From NCBI GenBank assembly GCA_027295365.1, contig JAPULD010000277.1:1-9845 (forward strand): DNA of 9,845 nt, written 5' to 3'. Positions 7,004-9,845 of this stretch are shown in pieces. This stretch comes from Planctomycetota bacterium. GTDB lineage: Bacteria > Planctomycetota > Phycisphaerae > Phycisphaerales > SM1A02. The position numbers and the translations under genes are program-made. Positions within the stretch are counted from its first letter, which is position 1; every line of letters starts with the position of its first letter. Under the pieces are notes generated by a model. The model was given only the letters and a program-made list of their open reading frames with translations, did not search any database and had not been told where the DNA came from.

Positions 7004-7031
7004 TTTGTAAACTCCATTGCACCGATATACT
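7004..7031 (+). promoter_or_regulatory. Candidate sigma-70-type promoter for cdaA
   Basis: TATACT at 7026-7031 is a good -10 (five of six to TATAAT). TTTGTA at 7004-7009, 16 bases before it, is a weak -35 (TTGTAA one base on would give a 15-base spacer). It would start a transcript about 30 bases before the cdaA ATG at 7067. The 168-base gap it sits in must also hold a promoter for the divergent minus-strand operon, where I see only weak candidates. Confidence 0.4.
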
Positions 7032-7066
7032 AAAGGGTGGCACAAGTTTCGTAGGGCAGGCGTTCG

Positions 7067-7957
7067 ATGTCTCGGATTTTTCAATACATCAACAGTTATG
7101 ATCCACTTGAAGTCCTGATCGAGTTGGCGGTCATTTGGGGTTGCGTCTACCTGATCTTCCGGTTTCTCAGAGGCACGCGTGGGGCCGGCGTCGTCAAGGG
7201 CCTGCTGGTGATTCTGGTCCTGTGTACGATCCTCATCCGCGTCGTCGGGCAAGGGCTGGATTCCTTCCGCCAGCTCAATTTCATCTACGAACGATTCCTG
7301 GGTTTTCTGGCGATCCTGCTGATCGTCGTGTTCCAGCCTGAGCTGCGTCAGGCCATGATTCGGCTTGGACACGCGCTGTACTTCCGGGGCGAGCGTCGTC
7401 AGGTGGGACACGTGGTCCATGCGATCAGCAAGTCTGTCCGGTTTCTCTGCAAGAGCCAGTTCGGGGCCATCATCGCCATCGAGCGAGGGGTGAAGCTGGG
7501 TGGCCTGGTCGAGGGAGGCCAGGAACTCGACGCGCTGGTCAGCGAACGATTGTTGGAAAACATCTTCTGGCCCAACAGCCCATTGCATGATCTGGGCGTC
7601 GTCATTCGAGGCGATCGCATCGCCGCAGCCAGCGTGCAATTTCCTCTGGTTGAAGAAGGCGTCCTGCCTCCCAATCTCGGATCTCGCCATCGCGCCGGCG
7701 TCGGACTCACCATGGAGACCGATGCCATTGTTGTGATCGTCAGTGAGGAAACGGGAACGGTCAGCATCGCCGAGCATGGAAAGATTGATTTGGACATCCC
7801 CCTGGATGTGTTCGAAGCGGAACTTGCCCGGCGTCTGGAGACGCCCACGATTCCAGTCGAACCCGTCGAGGAGAAGACCCCTGCTTCTCTCGAAAACGAG
7901 GAGAGCCCGACGAAAACATCGCCTTCAAAATCCTCCGATGACAAGGAGGCGGCCTGA
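7067..7957 (+). CDS. cdaA: Membrane diadenylate cyclase CdaA with altered DGA motif (DLG)
   Basis: Codes for 296 residues. It makes cyclic di-AMP from two ATP, a second messenger for potassium and osmotic balance and cell-wall stress. Three membrane helices lie at about 14-34, 42-60 and 73-89, followed by QPELRQAM and the DAC domain (about 105-255). Family landmarks include GAIIAIERG (133-141), LDALVSERLLENIFWPNSPLHD (154-175), SRHRAGVGL (206-214; RHR at 207-209) and VSEETGTVSIA (225-235). The usual DGA motif after LH reads D175-L176-G177 (bases 7589-7597), with no gap needed to align the flanks, so Gly is replaced by Leu and Ala by Gly. The aspartate is kept. A tail from about 258 is rich in Glu, Lys, Ser and Pro and probably disordered; it makes the protein longer than the roughly 270 residues of Firmicutes CdaA. 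The start is supported by GGCAGG six bases upstream. cdaR follows after 9 bases; glmM, often the third gene, is not here. Confidence 0.95.
   Translation: MSRIFQYINSYDPLEVLIELAVIWGCVYLIFRFLRGTRGAGVVKGLLVILVLCTILIRVVGQGLDSFRQLNFIYERFLGFLAILLIVVFQPELRQAMIRLGHALYFRGERRQVGHVVHAISKSVRFLCKSQFGAIIAIERGVKLGGLVEGGQELDALVSERLLENIFWPNSPLHDLGVVIRGDRIAAASVQFPLVEEGVLPPNLGSRHRAGVGLTMETDAIVVIVSEETGTVSIAEHGKIDLDIPLDVFEAELARRLETPTIPVEPVEEKTPASLENEESPTKTSPSKSSDDKEAA
7943..7949 (+). promoter_or_regulatory. Strong Shine-Dalgarno AAGGAGG unusually far from the cdaR start
   Basis: A perfect AAGGAGG lies within the last codons of cdaA, 17 bases before the cdaR ATG at 7967 and 23 before the in-frame ATG at 7973. The cdaA stop (7955-7957) is in the same frame, so no closer upstream start is possible. 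cdaR is therefore probably started by terminating ribosomes, with this site helping. Confidence 0.45.
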
Positions 7958-7966
7958 GCCCCGCGC

Positions 7967-9016
7967 ATGACCATGGCTACCTCCTTACGATCCGAAATCG
8001 GCTCCTATCTGATCATCACCACCGCCGCCCTGCTTATCTGGTTCTGGGCGGCGGGTGAGACTCGTGAACAGAAGACGATCAACTGCACGATTGAGTTCGT
8101 CGCCCCCGACTCGAAGGCCTGGATCATCGAACCGAGTCTCCATACCTTCAACATGAGCGTGGAGGGGTCGCGTCTCGCGATCCAGCGACTCGAAACATTG
8201 GCTCAAGAGGGACTCACGTACACCGTTGTGGCTGAAGTCGGAGAGCAGATCGTTGATATCGCCCAAGCCCTGCACGACGATCCGGAATTTAAAGCGACCG
8301 GAGCTGCGTTGTTGTCCATCGACCGCCCCCAGGCGACGCCCCTCATCGATCAACTGATCACGATGGAATTATCCGTGACGCCAAGCCTCCCGGGAGTCCA
8401 GACTGTGGAGGCCCAACCACGCGTGGAACCATCCTCCGTAACGTTGACCTTGCCCAGTCGACTGCAAAGCCAATTCCCCAATATCCAGATCCAGGCCTTT
8501 CTCGACCAGAACGTGAGTTCGCAACTCTCCGAGGACGTTCCTCACCAACTCGACATCCCGCCTCGCCTGTTGCCCGTAGCGCTTTCCAACATCGAACACG
8601 TTTCGATCGAACCCGCCTTGGTCAAACTTTCGTTCACCATACGATCACAGATTCGCGAGTTGACGCTCGATACACCGGTCAACGTCCAGTTGCAGGGCCC
8701 CTGGGAGGACCAGAACGATTTTCTGGTCGAGCTTGAGACGGACCGCCTGCGGGACGTGACGGTGATCGCCGACGCCGAATTGATCCGGCAGATCGAGTCG
8801 GGCGAGGCGACCGTCATCGCGATCGTCCACCTCAAAAGCAGAGACAAGCAAAATATCGTCAATGGGACAGGCCAGGCCGAGAAACCGGTCTCATTTTTCA
8901 TGGCCATTGTCGAAGATGTCGGGTACCCGGTGCAAGTTACTATCAATGGATCCGATGTGCCGCCCATGATCAGCCTCCGGGTGACGGCCCGTCCCTCGCA
9001 ACCAGCCGGCGAATGA
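7967..9016 (+). CDS. cdaR: YbbR-domain protein CdaR, regulator of CdaA
   Basis: Codes for 349 residues. A short cytosolic N-terminus and one membrane helix at about 13-30 (YLIITTAALLIWFWAAG) anchor it. The remaining roughly 315 residues are extracytoplasmic and built from repeated beta-rich units of 80-100 residues, as in YbbR-domain proteins. The units run roughly 35-125, 133-215 and 220-300. Each shows the typical pattern in which a segment such as PRVEPSSVTLTLP or EHVSIEPALVKLSF (the 'V-x-P-x-x-V-x-L' turn) precedes a strand. In Firmicutes CdaR binds CdaA in the membrane and changes c-di-AMP output. The gene starts 9 bases after the cdaA stop, in the same frame and presumably on the same mRNA. 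An alternative ATG lies six bases later (7973). The assignment rests on position next to cdaA, topology and repeat pattern more than on residue identity. Its stop faces the stop of tyrS across 11 bases. Confidence 0.87.
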   Translation: MTMATSLRSEIGSYLIITTAALLIWFWAAGETREQKTINCTIEFVAPDSKAWIIEPSLHTFNMSVEGSRLAIQRLETLAQEGLTYTVVAEVGEQIVDIAQALHDDPEFKATGAALLSIDRPQATPLIDQLITMELSVTPSLPGVQTVEAQPRVEPSSVTLTLPSRLQSQFPNIQIQAFLDQNVSSQLSEDVPHQLDIPPRLLPVALSNIEHVSIEPALVKLSFTIRSQIRELTLDTPVNVQLQGPWEDQNDFLVELETDRLRDVTVIADAELIRQIESGEATVIAIVHLKSRDKQNIVNGTGQAEKPVSFFMAIVEDVGYPVQVTINGSDVPPMISLRVTARPSQPAGE

Positions 9017-9027
9017 TCACGACCCCA

Positions 9028-9845
9028 TCATGATTTCCATTGGGTGGCATGCCAGGTCTTCTTGCCTCGACGCAGAAGGATCGTCTGGCCATGCAGAAGC
9101 TGATCCGCCAAAAGTCGATGATCGGCCTCGACCTTCATCCCATTGACCGAAACCGCCCCATTGCCGAGAAACTCCCGGGCTTCACGCTTTGAATTCGCCA
9201 GGGTCGTTTCGGGAAGCAATTCCACCAACGAGCAGCCTTCACCTTCCAGGTGCGTCTTGTCATGGGTCGAATGAGGGACGTCGGCAAAGACCTCATCAAG
9301 CATCTCGGCGCTCAAGACATTCACTTCACCGCTGAAGAGGGCCTTGCTGGCCGCTTCCACATCGAGCAGAGCGTTGGCCCCATGCAACAGGGTCGTCATG
9401 TGCGAAGCCAATGCCCGATGCGTAATGTGCTCATGCGGCGATTGCTCATGCCTGGCCAACAGATCATCGATCTCTTCACGGGGCAGCGTCGTGTACCAAC
9501 GCAGGAACGACGCAACGTCGCGATCGTCGGCGTTGATCCAGAATTGGTAGAAGGCGTAGGGACTCGTGCGATCGGCCGTCAACCAGATCGCCCCCGATTC
9601 GGTCTTGCCGATCTTCTTGCCGTCCGCCTTGGTGACCATGGGAGCCGTAACGCCAAAGGCCTGACCCTCTTCGTGCCCGAATTCCCGACGGATGAGATCG
9701 ATCCCGCTGACGATGTTTCCATATTGATCCGACCCGGCCACCTGAACCGTGCAATTGTGCTCACGTCGCAAGTGCAGAAAATCGTAGGATTGCATCAGCA
9801 TGTAGCTGAACTCGGTGTAGCTGATGCCCTGTTCGCGGTTGTGCA
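9028..9845 (-). CDS. tyrS: Tyrosyl-tRNA synthetase, N-terminal part off the window
   Basis: Partial: the last 271 residues and stop are visible, open at the right edge, which is about two thirds of the usual 400-430 residue enzyme. It charges tRNA-Tyr with tyrosine in the cytosol. Visible marks are REQGISYTEFSYMLMQSYDF, the tyrosine/AMP pocket segment AGSDQYGNIVSGIDLIRR (GSDQYGN at bases 9715-9735), and the KMSKS-equivalent loop KIGKT at 9601-9615 in the context TKADGKKIGKTESGAIWL, as in bacterial class I TyrS. The C-terminal S4-type RNA-binding domain takes the last 65 or so residues (REAREFLGNGAVSVNGMKV). The HIGH motif would lie off the window. No frameshift or missing residue is seen. Its stop converges on that of cdaR with no room for, and no sign of, a hairpin terminator between them. 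Confidence 0.97.
   Translation of the reverse strand, partial: HNREQGISYTEFSYMLMQSYDFLHLRREHNCTVQVAGSDQYGNIVSGIDLIRREFGHEEGQAFGVTAPMVTKADGKKIGKTESGAIWLTADRTSPYAFYQFWINADDRDVASFLRWYTTLPREEIDDLLARHEQSPHEHITHRALASHMTTLLHGANALLDVEAASKALFSGEVNVLSAEMLDEVFADVPHSTHDKTHLEGEGCSLVELLPETTLANSKREAREFLGNGAVSVNGMKVEADHRLLADQLLHGQTILLRRGKKTWHATQWKS

Noticed and set aside
6899..7777. N-terminal extension of the orphan protein up to 7777 on the minus strand.
   Set aside because: The extension is antisense to conserved cdaA sequence (including its active site) and would erase the divergent promoter region. Its translation looks like non-coding antisense sequence.
7985..8353. Minus-strand frames opposite cdaR.
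   Set aside because: No coding signature, and they conflict with the continuous YbbR-like protein in an operon with cdaA.
9013..9031. Possible bidirectional terminator between cdaR and tyrS (ATGAT...ATCAT).
   Set aside because: Only a five-pair A+T-rich stem with a nine-base loop and no T-run; too weak to call a terminator.

Overview
The window looks like chromosomal DNA of a Gram-negative-type bacterium with moderately high G+C. I tentatively place it in the Planctomycetota, perhaps Phycisphaerae-like. That placement rests only on protein style: a divergent diadenylate cyclase/CdaR pair, a small cysteine-containing orphan protein of a kind I associate with planctomycetes, and lipoprotein and TPR genes of unknown function. 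No marker gene settles it. Eight protein genes fill nearly all of the sequence, and two of them run off the ends. I see no tRNA, rRNA, CRISPR array, insertion sequence or phage gene. No stretch longer than about 300 bases lacks a gene.

Left part (1-3674, minus strand, read right to left): a large single-pass membrane TPR protein, then a small coiled-coil FlgN-like protein, then the first two thirds of a soluble NtrB/FlgS-type histidine kinase. The spacings are 47 and 2 bases, so this looks like one transcription unit. The FlgN-like protein and the sensor-less kinase together suggest flagellar assembly and regulation, although no structural flagellar gene is visible. The 169-base gap in front of the TPR gene holds two same-strand copies of CCGATAA, the core of the sigma-28 (FliA) -10 element.

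Middle part (3844-6898, minus strand): three genes whose stop and start codons overlap (GTGA, then ATGA), a tight operon. In order of transcription they encode a 177-residue orphan protein, a probable lipoprotein resembling the LolA/LolB fold, and a membrane protein with a large extracytoplasmic domain joined to an RDD membrane domain. All three are poorly characterised and may form an envelope-associated system.

Right part (7067-9845): divergent from that operon are cdaA (membrane diadenylate cyclase, makes c-di-AMP) and cdaR (YbbR-domain regulator), separated by 9 bases. They share a 168-base divergent promoter region with the orphan-protein operon. CdaA keeps the RHR motif and the catalytic-site aspartate, but its usual DGA motif reads D-L-G, the most striking sequence-level anomaly here. 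Converging on cdaR, with 11 bases between stop codons, is the 3' two thirds of tyrS (tyrosyl-tRNA synthetase).
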